NCBI RefSeq assembly: GCF_020859565.1
Contig: NZ_JAJHUO010000005.1
Span: forward strand, 335,671 to 399,670
Reading direction: 5' to 3'
DNA length: 64,000 nt
Source of the DNA: Saccharothrix luteola
Lineage (GTDB): Bacteria > Actinomycetota > Actinomycetes > Mycobacteriales > Pseudonocardiaceae
Part shown: piece by piece, positions 13,201-22,755 of the stretch
How the letters are laid out: each line of letters starts with the position of its first letter
How positions within the stretch are numbered: the first letter of the stretch is position 1
Notes under the pieces: model-generated
Seen by the model: the letters and a program-made list of their open reading frames with translations, nothing else
The model's database searches: none
What the model was told of the DNA's origin: nothing
Made by a program: the position numbers and the translations under genes

Positions 13201-13599
13201 ATGAGCGAGACTGCAACCAAGCGGAAGACGGTCGGCAAGGACATCTCGACCACTCGCCGCATCGCCAAGACGCGCCGTCACTTCCGTCTCCGCAAGAAGG
13301 TCAGCGGCACGGCGGAGCGCCCGCGCCTGGTCGTGCACCGTTCGTCGAAGCACATCACCGTGCAGATCATCGACGACCTCACCGGCCACACCCTTGCGGC
13401 GGCGTCCTCCGTCGAGGCGGACGTCCGGTCGATCGACGGCGACAAGAAGGCCCGTGCGGCGAAGGTCGGCCAGCTGGCCGCCGCCCGCGCCAAGGACGCC
13501 GGGATCAGCAAGGTGGTCTTCGACCGGGGCGGCAACGCCTACCACGGTCGGATCGCCGCTCTGGCCGATGCCGCTCGCGAGGCTGGGCTGGAGTTCTGA
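13201..13599 (+). CDS. rplR: 50S ribosomal protein L18
   Basis: L18 (132 aa) binds 5S rRNA together with L5. [20 protein letters not shown] and [26 protein letters not shown] are the family signatures. The basic N-terminal extension is modest. The ATG at 13201 follows the rplF stop by one base. Confidence 0.97.
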   Translation: MSETATKRKTVGKDISTTRRIAKTRRHFRLRKKVSGTAERPRLVVHRSSKHITVQIIDDLTGHTLAAASSVEADVRSIDGDKKARAAKVGQLAAARAKDAGISKVVFDRGGNAYHGRIAALADAAREAGLEF

Positions 13600-13633
13600 C
13601 AATGCACATGAACCGAATTGAGAGGGACGCCTG

Positions 13634-14239
13634 ATGCCAGGACGCACGCGTCGCGAAGGCGGCGGGGGCGAGCGCGGAGAGCGCCGCGACCGCCGTGACG
13701 GTGGCCGCGGCGGAGCGGCCCAGGAGAAGACCCCGCACCTGGAGCGCGTGGTTGCGATCAACCGCGTCTCCAAGGTCGTGAAGGGTGGTCGTCGCTTCAG
13801 CTTCACCGCGCTCGTCGTGGTCGGCGACGGTGACGGCATGGTCGGTGTCGGCTACGGCAAGGCCAAGGAAGTTCCGGCGGCGATCGCCAAGGGTGTGGAG
13901 GAGGCGAAGAAGAACTTCTTCCGCGTCCCCCGCATCGCGGGCACGATCCCTCACCCGATCCAGGGCGAGAAGGCTGCCGGTGTGGTGCTGCTCCGCCCGG
14001 CTTCGGCCGGTACCGGTGTCATCGCCGGTGGCGCGGTCCGCGCGGTGCTGGAGTGCGCCGGCGTCCACGACGTGCTGAGCAAGTCGCTGGGCTCCGACAA
14101 CGCCATCAACATCGTGCACGCCACCGTGGCGGCCCTGAAGGGCCTCCAGCGTCCCGAGGAGGTGGCCGCCCGTCGCGGTCTGCCCCTGGAGGACGTGGCT
14201 CCCGCCGGCATGCTCCGCGCCCGCGCAGGGGCGGTGTGA
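13634..14239 (+). CDS. rpsE: 30S ribosomal protein S5
   Basis: S5 (201 aa) controls mRNA unwinding at the entry channel and decoding fidelity. The double-stranded RNA-binding fold is seen as [23 protein letters not shown] with [15 protein letters not shown] 30-residue Arg/Gly/Glu-rich N-terminal arm precedes it. The ATG at 13634 has GAGAGGGA upstream. Confidence 0.97.
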   Translation: MPGRTRREGGGGERGERRDRRDGGRGGAAQEKTPHLERVVAINRVSKVVKGGRRFSFTALVVVGDGDGMVGVGYGKAKEVPAAIAKGVEEAKKNFFRVPRIAGTIPHPIQGEKAAGVVLLRPASAGTGVIAGGAVRAVLECAGVHDVLSKSLGSDNAINIVHATVAALKGLQRPEEVAARRGLPLEDVAPAGMLRARAGAV

Positions 14240-14241
14240 CC

Positions 14242-14427
14242 ATGGCTGAGCTCAAGGTGACGCAGGTCAAGAGCAGCATCGGTACCAAGCGCAACCACCG
14301 CGAGTCCCTCCGGACCCTCGGTCTGCGCAAGATCCGCCAGTCGGTGGTCCGCGAGGACACGCCGCAGGTGCGCGGTTTGATCCACACCGTGCGCCACCTG
14401 GTGGTCGTCGAGGAGGTCCAGTCGTGA
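14242..14427 (+). CDS. rpmD: 50S ribosomal protein L30
   Basis: L30 (61 aa) is a small alpha-beta protein contacting 23S domain [22 protein letters not shown] and [11 protein letters not shown] are the family pattern. It starts two bases after rpsE and its stop overlaps the rplO GTG by four bases. Confidence 0.97.
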   Translation: MAELKVTQVKSSIGTKRNHRESLRTLGLRKIRQSVVREDTPQVRGLIHTVRHLVVVEEVQS

Positions 14428-14867
14428 CCATCAAGATCCATGACCTGCGTCCGGCCCCCGGCGCCAAGACCGCGAAGACCCGTGTCGGTCGCGGTGAGGG
14501 CTCCAAGGGCAAGACCGCCGGTCGCGGCACGAAGGGCACCGGAGCGCGGAAGAACGTCTCCCCGCGCTTCGAGGGTGGCCAGATGCCGCTGCACATGCGC
14601 CTGCCGAAGCTGAAGGGCTTCCGCAACCCGTTCCGCACCGAGTACCAGGTCGTGAACGTGGGCGACATCGCCCGGGTGTTCCCGGACGGCGGTCGGGTGG
14701 ACGTGGACGCACTCATCCACGCGGGCCTGGTGCGCAAGAACGAGCTCGTGAAGGTCCTCGGCAACGGTGACCTGGACGGCGTCAAGCTCGACGTCGTGGC
14801 GAACAAGTTCTCCGGCAGCGCGGTCGAGAAGATCGCCGCCGCCGGTGGCACCACCACCGTGCTCTGA
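14424..14867 (+). CDS. rplO: 50S ribosomal protein L15
   Basis: L15 (147 aa) is a late assembly protein of the 50S subunit. The long glycine-rich N-terminal tail ([17 protein letters not shown]) and [18 protein letters not shown] are typical. It is the last gene before a very strong terminator, so the S10-spc transcript probably ends here rather than continuing to secY. Confidence 0.98.
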   Translation: MTIKIHDLRPAPGAKTAKTRVGRGEGSKGKTAGRGTKGTGARKNVSPRFEGGQMPLHMRLPKLKGFRNPFRTEYQVVNVGDIARVFPDGGRVDVDALIHAGLVRKNELVKVLGNGDLDGVKLDVVANKFSGSAVEKIAAAGGTTTVL

Positions 14868-14882
14868 CGCGCGAAGCACTGC

Positions 14883-14919
14883 CGAACGGCCCCGGAGCCT
14901 CCCGCTCCGGGGCCGTTCG
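14883..14919 (+). terminator. rho-independent terminator after rplO
   Basis: CGAACGGCCCCGGAG (14883-14897) and its exact reverse complement (14905-14919) form a perfect 15-base stem with a seven-base loop, followed by CGTGCCCGGGTTTTTG. It separates the S10-spc operon from the exporter gene and secY. Confidence 0.93.
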
Positions 14920-15052
14920 CGTGCCCGGGTTTTTGACGGTTGCCGGCCGCCGGGCGGGGCGTCCCGCCGAGCGGGAAGGGCCCTCGCGACGCTGATGAGA
15001 CGCTGTTCGCGCAGGGCGTAAAACCGGTTGGCGGCGGGGTTAGCGTGCACCC

Positions 15053-15652
15053 ATGTGGCTCGCCGTCTTCTTCGGCGCCTCGGTGCTGGTCGCACTGACC
15101 CCGGGCGCCAACAACCTCCTGGGCATGCACCACGGGGTCCACCACGGGCCGTTGCGGGCCGTGGTGGCGCTCCTGGGCCGCCTTGCGGCCTTCTCCCTGA
15201 TGGTCGGCGCGGTCGTCGCGGGGCTCGGTCCCGTCCTGGCCGCCGGCCACACCGCCCTGACGGTGATCAAGTGGGCCGGCGTCGCCTACCTCGTCTACCT
15301 GGCCGTGCGCATCCTGACGACCAAGGAGACCGGTGGTGAGAGCCAGGTCCGCAACGGCACCCCGCTGCGCAAGGAGTTCCTGGTGGCGATCACCAACCCC
15401 AAGGCGCTGCTGATCTTCACCGCGTTCGTGCCCCAGTTCGTCGACCCCGCGCGGGGCCCGATCCCGGTGCAGCTGGTGACCCTCGGCGCGGTCTACCTGG
15501 CCGCGGAGGCGCTGGCGGGCACGGCGTACGTGGCGCTGGGCGCGGGTATCCGCAAGGCGGGGCTGACCAGGCGTGCCAAGGCCCGGCTGGACAGGGGCAC
15601 GGCGGCGGTCCTGCTCGGCATGGCAGGGGTGCTGGCGACCAGCCGAACTTGA
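15053..15652 (+). CDS. LysE/RhtB family amino acid exporter
   Basis: This 199-aa membrane protein has about six hydrophobic segments and the family's TPGANNLL motif near residues 16-23, with a second conserved ITNPKALLIF segment. LysE/RhtB proteins export amino acids or related metabolites; the substrate cannot be told from sequence. A TAGCGT hexamer (15041-15046) six bases before the ATG suggests a leaderless transcript. It lies on its own between rplO and secY, genes that adjoin in most bacteria, and has a terminator just upstream, so it looks like an independent insertion. Confidence 0.88.
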   Translation: MWLAVFFGASVLVALTPGANNLLGMHHGVHHGPLRAVVALLGRLAAFSLMVGAVVAGLGPVLAAGHTALTVIKWAGVAYLVYLAVRILTTKETGGESQVRNGTPLRKEFLVAITNPKALLIFTAFVPQFVDPARGPIPVQLVTLGAVYLAAEALAGTAYVALGAGIRKAGLTRRAKARLDRGTAAVLLGMAGVLATSRT

Positions 15653-15675
15653 TCCATTCGGGGGCTTGCCGGCGA

Positions 15676-15773
15676 CCGTAGTCGATCGGGTACGAAGTGT
15701 GAGGGAAGACTGACTACGGCGATCGGCCAAGCGACTGTTAAAGTCGCGGGCTGAACCCGGATGCCCTCCGGGT
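15676..15773 (+). promoter_or_regulatory. structured leader upstream of secY
   Basis: Three inverted repeats occur in a row: CCGTAGTC (15676-15683) with GACTACGG (15712-15719), GCGACT (15731-15736) with AGTCGC (15742-15747), and ACCCGGA (15755-15761) with TCCGGGT (15767-15773). The heptamer CGATCGG is repeated at 15683 and 15720. They precede secY by about 130 bases. No function is known; no clear -10/-35 pair was found. Confidence 0.45.
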
Positions 15774-15906
15774 CGGTCGCGGCTATCCGTCGCTTCCGCC
15801 ACCGTCGGCGATGGGTCGACGGCATGTCCGCAAGACTGTGCCGGCAACACAGCCGGCACCGCAGGATGCCGACCCCAGTGGGGCGGCAACGCTGATGGAG
15901 GTTCGC

Positions 15907-17216
15907 GTGCTCGGCGCATTCCGCTCGGCTCTCGCGACGCCGGACCTACGCAAGAAGATCCTCTTCACACTGGGGATCGTCGTGGTGTACCGGTTGGGCG
16001 CCACCATGCCCGCGCCGGGCGTCTCCTTCAAGAACGTCAAACAGTGTGTCGAGTCGGTCGACCAGCAGGGGATCTACTCCCTGATCAACCTGTTCAGCGG
16101 TGGCGCGCTGCTGAACTTGTCGATCTTCGCGCTCGGCATCATGCCGTACATCACGGCGAGCATCATCATCCAGCTGCTCACCGTGGTGATTCCGCGGTTC
16201 GAGCAGCTGAAGAAGGAAGGCCAGGCGGGACAGGGCAAGCTGACCCAGTACACCCGCTACCTGACCATCGCGCTGGCGGTCCTGCAGTCCACGGGCATCA
16301 TCGCCCTGGCCGTGCGCGGGCAGCTGTTCCAGAACTGCGAAGTGCCCGTCATCCCCGATGACAGCATCTTCAACCTGGTCGTCCTCGTGGTCGTGATGAC
16401 CGCCGGCACCAGCGTGATCATGTGGCTCGGCGAGATCATCACCGAGAAGGGGATCGGCAACGGCATGTCGCTGCTGATCTTCACCGGCATCGCGGCGCGC
16501 ATCCCGATCGAGGGCAAGATCATCCTCGACCGCGGTGGCCTGACGTTCTTCCTCGTCTGCGTCGCGGCCCTGCTGATCATCGCGAGCGTCATCTACGTGG
16601 AGCAGGCGCAGCGCCGCATCCCGGTCCAGTACGCGAAGCGGATGATCGGCCGCCGGATGTACGGCGGCACGTCGACCTACCTGCCGCTGAAGGTGAACCA
16701 GGCCGGTGTCATCCCGGTCATCTTCGCCTCGTCGCTGCTGTACCTGCCCGACCTGATCTCGCGCCTGACCGCGTCCACCGACGGGGCGGCGCCGAACTGG
16801 TGGGAGAGCTTCGTCGCGACGCACCTGGTGAGCCAGTCCAGCCCGGTGCACATCGCGCTCTACTTCCTGCTGATCGTCTTCTTCACGTACTTCTACGTCG
16901 GCATCACGTTCAACCCGGACGAGCGCGCGGACGAGATGAAGAAGTTCGGTGGGTTCATCCCGGGCATCCGGCCGGGGCGTCCCACCGCCGAGTACCTCCG
17001 CTTCGTGTTGGGGCGGATCACGCTGCCGGGCTCGCTCTACCTGGGCATCGTCGCCATCCTGCCGAACCTGTTCCTCGACCTCACCGGTCAGGGCCAGAAC
17101 CAGAACTTCCCGTTCGGCGGCACGGCGGTGCTGATCATGGTCGGTGTCGGTCTCGACACCGTGAAGCAGATCGAGAGCCAGCTCATGCAGCGCAACTACG
17201 AAGGGTTCCTCCGCTA

Positions 17217-17217
<1 letters not shown>
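15907..17217 (+). CDS. secY: protein translocase subunit SecY
   Basis: SecY (436 aa) is the pore subunit of the SecYEG channel in the plasma membrane, with about ten membrane segments. [27 protein letters not shown] and [19 protein letters not shown] are family hallmarks. I place the start at GTG 15907: GGAGG lies five bases upstream and the N-terminus [19 protein letters not shown] then aligns with mycobacterial SecY. In-frame starts at 15895 and 15811 would add 4 and 32 residues. The stop overlaps the adk GTG by one base. Confidence 0.96.
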
Positions 17218-18592
<1,375 letters not shown>

Positions 18593-18637
18593 CTCTGGCC
18601 GGGTAGCTGACTGAAATCCTGTAGAACCGCCTGCCTG

Positions 18638-18668
18638 CGCCGGTGGCCCGTACTCGGGGCCACCGGCG
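18638..18668 (+). terminator. terminator of the secY-adk-map operon
   Basis: CGCCGGTGGCCC (18638-18649) pairs perfectly with its reverse complement at 18657-18668 over a seven-base loop and is followed by TTTGG. It lies 45 bases past map. Confidence 0.85.
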
Positions 18669-18814
18669 TTTGGCGTTCCAGGGCTTGAGGGGTTCGAGGG
18701 GTTCGAGGGCGTAAAGATCAGAAGCTTGAAAAGCATGTCCTCGCCGGACGGGCAGATCAGCAGGATGACGGGGAGAGCGGTCAGGCTGCGGGTCCGTTGT
18801 CGGTCCGGGTTTCG

Positions 18815-18863
18815 TGTCATCCCACCGACCTCCCTCCGGGCTACCACACGCGTCAAGGGGGCG
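18815..18863 (+). repeat. palindromic element unit 1
   Basis: The unit begins GTGTCATCCCACCGACC and ends CGTCAAGGGGGC. Its centre is CCC-TCC-GGG (18833-18841). It matches unit 4 in inverse orientation at 46 of 49 positions. Confidence 0.9.
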
Positions 18864-18898
18864 GTTCCAGCCCAGTGTTCCTGTCGGGGTGGTAGGTG

Positions 18899-18946
18899 CC
18901 CCCTTGACCCGTGCGGTAGGGCTCTGCCAGGTCGGCGGGATGACAC
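18899..18946 (-). repeat. palindromic element unit 2
   Basis: This is the inverted form, running GCCCCTTGAC to GGGATGACAC on the plus strand and one base shorter than the others. Read in the minus direction its centre is GGC-AGA-GCC. Confidence 0.88.
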
Positions 18947-19065
18947 GAAGCCCTTCTTTTCGGGAAGAGCCTGTCAGTGGACGGGAGCGGCGGGCCTGGC
19001 GCGGGTCGTGTGGAGCGGCGTCACCATGGGCTCGGTGCCGGCCTTTTCTGCAAAACGAGGGGTTC

Positions 19066-19114
19066 GTGTCATCCCGCCGACCTGGCTTTGCCCTACCGCG
19101 CGTGTCAAGGGGGC
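19066..19114 (+). repeat. palindromic element unit 3
   Basis: Direct copy of unit 1 with about ten differences. Its centre is GGC-TTT-GCC (19084-19092), where two stem pairs differ from unit 1 in a compensatory way. Confidence 0.9.
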
Positions 19115-19148
19115 TGTGGGTCCTCTGCCTGGTCGTTCACTGATGTCG

Positions 19149-19197
19149 GCCCCCTTGATACGTGTGGTAGCCCGGAGGGAGGTCGGTGGGTTGACAC
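19149..19197 (-). repeat. palindromic element unit 4
   Basis: Inverted copy, nearly identical to unit 1 when reverse-complemented, with centre CCC-TCC-GGG in that orientation. Confidence 0.9.
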
Positions 19198-19418
19198 GGG
19201 CCCCGGACCAACGACGGACCCGGCATAGGACCGCCAAACCAGGGGTCATCCTGCTGATCTGCCCGTCCGGCGAGGACATGCTTTCAAGGCCTTTGAGCTT
19301 TTCGAGTCCTGAAGGTTCCCACCCCGGCACCCCCACCCAGCCGATCTACCGTTCGGCGGCAGGCAAACGGGGGCTAGCCCCCTGTTCCGACCCCGACCTT
19401 CCCGCCACGATTGACGGC

Positions 19419-19892
19419 GTGACCCAGCCTGTGCGGCCCGAGGACATGCGGGCCTCCGACGCCGAACGCGAACTGGTCCAGCAGTGGCTGCACCGCGCGC
19501 ACGCCGACGGCAGCCTCGACCTCGCCGAGTTCGACGCCCGCGTGGTGCGCACCTGGGAGGCCAAGACCAGGGGCGAACTGGCCGCCCTCACCATCGACCT
19601 GCCGAACGTGGCACACGCGTCCGCCCAGTCACCGACCCCGGTCGTGCCGCCACCGCTGCTGCCCACACCGCTGCTGCCGGCACCCAAACCGGTGAAAACG
19701 GGAGGTGGGCGCAAGGCGCTGAAGGTGCTCGGCACGATCTGGCTGAGCGTCAGCGTCCTGAACTTCGCCCTCTGGCTGCTCGTGAGCCTCCTGGGTGGCG
19801 AGGGCCTGGTGCACCCGTGGTTCCTCTGGGTCGCGGTGCCGCCGGGCGCCGTGCTGGGGGTCCTGTGGTGGAGCACGGACCCGCAACGGTAA
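19419..19892 (+). CDS. DUF1707 membrane protein
   Basis: This 157-aa protein begins with a DUF1707 module (MRASDAERELVQQWLHRAHADG, then LAEFDARVVRTWEAKTRGELAALTIDLP), followed by a proline-rich linker and two hydrophobic helices (residues about 105-125 and 132-150). DUF1707 is common in actinobacteria and its function is unknown; it is often joined to a membrane pair or a DNA-binding-like tail. I take the GTG at 19419; the ATG at 19449 would remove ten residues. The next gene encodes a paralogue. Confidence 0.82.
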   Translation: MTQPVRPEDMRASDAERELVQQWLHRAHADGSLDLAEFDARVVRTWEAKTRGELAALTIDLPNVAHASAQSPTPVVPPPLLPTPLLPAPKPVKTGGGRKALKVLGTIWLSVSVLNFALWLLVSLLGGEGLVHPWFLWVAVPPGAVLGVLWWSTDPQR

Positions 19893-19933
19893 CGTCGTTA
19901 CGGTTACACGCCGACGGACCGGGAGGTGGCGAC

Positions 19934-20386
19934 GTGAGCAAGCCCTTCGAGTCCTTCGGGCCCTTCGAGACCGCCGGGTCCTTCCGGGCGGCGGACAACG
20001 ACCGCGCCGCCGTCGCCGAGGAGCTGTCCCGAGCCCACGCCGAGGGCAGGCTGACCCTGGCCGAGTTCGACGAGCGCACCCGCGCCGCCTACCAGGCCCG
20101 CACGTACGCCGACCTCGCCCCGCTCACCGCGGACCTCCCGCGCGACGCCCTTCACGCGCCCCACGCACCACCACCGTCACCACCGCCGGCCCGAAGCCGA
20201 ACGGGCACGGCGGCCAAGGTCATGTCCGGCGCCTGGTTCGCCGCGAGCTCCGTCAACTTCCTCATCTGGGGCGTCATCAGCCTCTCCGTGGGCGAGGCGC
20301 TCCACCCCTGGTGGATCTGGGTCGCGGGACCGTGGGGCCTGGTCCTGCTGGCCGGCCACCTGGCCCGATTTGGGCGTTCGAGCTGA
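19934..20386 (+). CDS. DUF1707 membrane protein, second copy
   Basis: This 150-aa protein repeats the layout of its neighbour: RAADNDRAAVAEELSRAHAEGRLTLAEFDERTRAAYQARTYADLAPLTADLP, a proline-rich linker and two hydrophobic segments with a PWWIWVAGPWG turn that corresponds to HPWFLWVAVPPG in the first. The pair arose by tandem duplication. The GTG at 19934 has GGGAGG seven bases upstream. Its 3' end overlaps the probable infA promoter. Confidence 0.82.
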   Translation: MSKPFESFGPFETAGSFRAADNDRAAVAEELSRAHAEGRLTLAEFDERTRAAYQARTYADLAPLTADLPRDALHAPHAPPPSPPPARSRTGTAAKVMSGAWFAASSVNFLIWGVISLSVGEALHPWWIWVAGPWGLVLLAGHLARFGRSS

Positions 20387-20398
20387 CCCGCGTACTAT
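20370..20398 (+). promoter_or_regulatory. candidate promoter of the infA-rplQ operon
   Basis: TTGGGC (20370-20375) and TACTAT (20393-20398) are separated by 17 bases. The -10 box is good and the -35 box fair. The site lies at the end of the preceding gene, 150 bases before infA. A separate promoter is expected because a terminator and two unrelated genes lie between map and infA. Confidence 0.5.
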
Positions 20399-20547
20399 GG
20401 ACAGGTGGCGCACACGTCGCGCCGGTTCCGCCATGCCCGGGGATCTCTTCCCCGAGGGTGGCCAGGGTTCGCAAGGGCCTGGAGGAGTCGGGGTGCCGCG
20501 TGCCCGCACTCCAGAAGTAACACCCACCGTCACGAAACGCGGAGGAC

Positions 20548-20769
20548 ATGGGCAAGAAGGACGGGGCCATTGAGGTCGAGGGCCGCGTAGTCGAGCCGCT
20601 CCCCAACGCGATGTTCCGCGTCGAGTTGGAGAACGGTCACAAGGTCCTGGCACACATCAGCGGCAAGATGCGTCAGCACTACATCCGCATCCTCCCTGAG
20701 GACCGGGTTGTCGTGGAGCTCTCGCCCTACGACCTGTCCCGCGGGCGCATCGTCTACCGCTACAAGTGA
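20548..20769 (+). CDS. infA: translation initiation factor IF-1
   Basis: IF-1 (73 aa) is an S1-type OB-fold protein that occupies the A site during initiation. [26 protein letters not shown] and the [13 protein letters not shown] end are canonical. The ATG at 20548 follows a GGAGG site. First gene of the alpha operon. Confidence 0.98.
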   Translation: MGKKDGAIEVEGRVVEPLPNAMFRVELENGHKVLAHISGKMRQHYIRILPEDRVVVELSPYDLSRGRIVYRYK

Positions 20770-20822
20770 CCTCCGACGCGCCCCAGCACGGGCGCGTCGG
20801 CTGACGCAGGAGAAGCTCAGGC

Positions 20823-20936
20823 GTGAAGGTCCAGCCGAGCGTCAAGAAGATCTGCGACAAGTGCAAGGTGATCCGCCGCCACGGTCGGGTCATGGTGATC
20901 TGCGAGAACCTGCGCCACAAGCAGCGCCAGGGCTGA
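20823..20936 (+). CDS. rpmJ: 50S ribosomal protein L36, zinc-binding type
   Basis: L36 has 37 residues and is too short for standard open-frame cut-offs. The GTG at 20823 gives [19 protein letters not shown], with zinc ligands Cys11, Cys14, Cys27 and His32. It lies 53 bases after infA with GGAG upstream, in the expected order infA-rpmJ-rpsM. Confidence 0.95.
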   Translation: MKVQPSVKKICDKCKVIRRHGRVMVICENLRHKQRQG

Positions 20937-21158
20937 GCGGAGCACGACCAGCACGAGTCGAGTCTTCACCGGACGCGACCACGAGTAAGCCTCCTCGCAC
21001 CTGCCGCGCAACGAGCACCGCGCGCGGCACACCCCCGGACTCCAGGCCGGGGCCGGGACACCGGTCGCGAGAGCGACCGGAACTGACACAGCGAGTCAGT
21101 CCCGGGATCGGGCGAGGAGCAGACCTGGAGCGACACCACTGTTAGGAGCAAGCGCCGT
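20937..21158 (+). promoter_or_regulatory. rpsM leader with tandem hairpins
   Basis: The 222-base gap before rpsM carries CCGGTCGC-gaga-GCGACCGG (21061-21080), an eight-base stem closed by a GNRA-type GAGA tetraloop, and directly after it ACTGAC/GTCAGT (21082-21100). In enterobacteria and bacilli S4 represses this operon by binding structured mRNA near rpsM. The position fits such a role, though the fold is not the known pseudoknot. Confidence 0.5.
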
Positions 21159-21539
21159 ATGGCACGACTCGCTGGCGTCGACCTCCCCCGCGAAAAGCGG
21201 TTGGAGATCGCGCTCACCTACATCTTCGGCATCGGTCGGACGCGCTCGAAGGAGCTGCTGACCGCCACCGAGATCTCCCCGGACATCCGGGTGAAGGACC
21301 TCGGTGACGACGACCTGGCGAAGCTGCGGGACTACATCGAGAACCACTTCAAGGTCGAGGGTGACCTCCGCCGCGAGGTTCAGGCCGACATCCGCCGGAA
21401 GATGGAAATCGGCTGCTACGAGGGGCTGCGCCACCGTCGGAACCTGCCCGTCCGCGGGCAGCGCACCAAGACGAACGCGCGCACTCGTAAGGGTCCGAAG
21501 AAGACCGTCGCCGGCAAGAAGAAGGCCGGAAAGAAGTAA
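21159..21539 (+). CDS. rpsM: 30S ribosomal protein S13
   Basis: S13 (126 aa) contacts the P-site tRNA and L5 across the subunit interface. [22 protein letters not shown] and the [20 protein letters not shown] tail are canonical. AGGAGCAAGC precedes the ATG. Confidence 0.98.
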   Translation: MARLAGVDLPREKRLEIALTYIFGIGRTRSKELLTATEISPDIRVKDLGDDDLAKLRDYIENHFKVEGDLRREVQADIRRKMEIGCYEGLRHRRNLPVRGQRTKTNARTRKGPKKTVAGKKKAGKK

Positions 21540-21576
21540 GACCTCGCGTCTCTAGCAAGTAGGAGTTCACCCAGAC

Positions 21577-21984
21577 ATGCCACCCAAGTCCCGTACGGGC
21601 GCCGGGGTCAAGAAGGTCCGGCGCAAGGAAAAGAAGAACGTCTCGCACGGCCAGGCGCACATCAAGAGCACGTTCAACAACACCATCGTGTCCATCACGG
21701 ACCCGATGGGCAACGTGATCAGCTGGGCGTCCGCTGGCCACGTCGGCTTCAAGGGCTCCCGCAAGTCCACGCCGTTCGCCGCGCAGATGGCCGCCGAGAA
21801 CGCCGCCCGCAAGGCCGCCGAGCACGGCATGCGCAAGGTGGACGTGTTCGTGAAGGGTCCCGGCTCCGGCCGGGAGACCGCGATCCGTTCGCTGCAGGCC
21901 GCCGGCCTCGAGGTCGGCACCATCCAGGACGTGACCCCGCAGCCCCACAACGGCTGCCGCCCGCCCAAGCGGCGCCGGGTCTGA
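21577..21984 (+). CDS. rpsK: 30S ribosomal protein S11
   Basis: S11 (135 aa) is on the 30S platform near the mRNA exit. [20 protein letters not shown] and the [18 protein letters not shown] end are typical. It lies 37 bases after rpsM. Confidence 0.98.
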   Translation: MPPKSRTGAGVKKVRRKEKKNVSHGQAHIKSTFNNTIVSITDPMGNVISWASAGHVGFKGSRKSTPFAAQMAAENAARKAAEHGMRKVDVFVKGPGSGRETAIRSLQAAGLEVGTIQDVTPQPHNGCRPPKRRRV

Positions 21985-22007
21985 GGCACGGGGAGGAGTA
22001 AGACAAC

Positions 22008-22613
22008 ATGGCTCGCTATACCGGACCGGCCACTCGCATCTCGCGCCGTCTCAAGGTCGACCTCGTCGGCGGGGACCAGGCGTTCGAGCGTCGTCCTTAC
22101 CCGCCCGGCCAGCACGGCCGCGGTCGGATCAAGGAGTCCGAGTACCTGCTGCAGTTGCAGGAGAAGCAGAAGGCCCGCTACACGTACGGCGTCCTGGAGA
22201 AGCAGTTCCGGCGCTACTACGAGGAAGCGGTTCGTCGCCCCGGCAAGACCGGTGAGAACCTGCTGCAGATCCTGGAGTCCCGGCTCGACAACGTGGTGTA
22301 CCGCGCGGGTCTCGCGCGCACCCGTCGTCAGGCCCGCCAGCTGGTCAGCCACGGTCACTTCATCGTGAACGGCCAGAAGGTCAACATCCCGAGCTTCCGG
22401 GTGTCGAAGTTCGACATCATCGACGTGAAGCCGAAGTCGCTGCCCACGCTGCCCTTCGAGGCCGCGCGTGCTTCCTTCGGCGACCGGCCGATCCCGGCGT
22501 GGCTCCAGGTCGTGCAGAGCAACCTGCGCATCCTGGTCCACCAGCTGCCGGAGCGGGCGCAGATCGACACGCCCGTCACCGAGCAGCTCATCGTCGAGCT
22601 CTACTCGAAGTGA
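22008..22613 (+). CDS. rpsD: 30S ribosomal protein S4
   Basis: S4 (201 aa) is a primary assembly protein and fidelity factor, and represses its own operon in several bacteria. YPPGQHGRGR and the S4 RNA-binding domain RLDNVVYRAGLARTRRQARQLVSHGHF are intact. The N-terminal zinc cysteines of some S4 proteins are absent, giving the zinc-independent form. Confidence 0.98.
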   Translation: MARYTGPATRISRRLKVDLVGGDQAFERRPYPPGQHGRGRIKESEYLLQLQEKQKARYTYGVLEKQFRRYYEEAVRRPGKTGENLLQILESRLDNVVYRAGLARTRRQARQLVSHGHFIVNGQKVNIPSFRVSKFDIIDVKPKSLPTLPFEAARASFGDRPIPAWLQVVQSNLRILVHQLPERAQIDTPVTEQLIVELYSK

Positions 22614-22618
22614 TCCTC

Positions 22619-22707
22619 CTGGAGGGGCCGTCCGCGGCCCCTCCAGTCGGGTCCCGCGGCGGCACGAAATGGTGTGCCGCATGCGTTTGCCGGTCTCCGC
22701 GACCGGC
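22619..22707 (+). promoter_or_regulatory. three hairpins between rpsD and rpoA
   Basis: A perfect 12-base stem with a TCCG loop (CTGGAGGGGCCG at 22619-22630 and complement at 22635-22646) is followed by GCGGCAC/GTGCCGC (22659-22680) and GCCGGTC-tccgc-GACCGGC (22689-22707). No T-run follows the first. It may reduce read-through into rpoA or set mRNA processing so that polymerase alpha is made at a different level from S4. Confidence 0.6.
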
Positions 22708-22755
22708 TTCCACGACGTCAAATAGCGGGCGTCGGGGTTAGAAGGGAAGAACCCA

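Larger units (their letters stand above)
18719..19295. repeat. nested palindromic intergenic element
   Basis: About 580 bases form one long imperfect palindrome centred near 19000. The outer arms include a perfect 38-base inverted repeat (18733-18770 and 19245-19282). Inside lie four copies of a roughly 49-base unit, alternating in orientation (18815, 18899, 19066, 19149). Homology between arms also continues through the flanks, for example 18781-18814 against 19198-19235, leaving about 40 unmatched bases in the middle. Open frames crossing it on both strands give matching peptides only because the DNA is inverted. No transposase is present. It could be a non-autonomous mobile element or a structured RNA. 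Confidence 0.9.

Noticed and set aside
18719..19295. The palindromic element as an insertion sequence
   Set aside because: No transposase frame, no flanking target duplication that I can see, and internal repeats alternate in a way not typical of an IS.
18726..19892. A 388-codon plus-strand frame across the palindromic element into the DUF1707 gene
   Set aside because: Only the last 157 codons match a family. The upstream peptide mirrors minus-strand peptides because the DNA is an inverted repeat.
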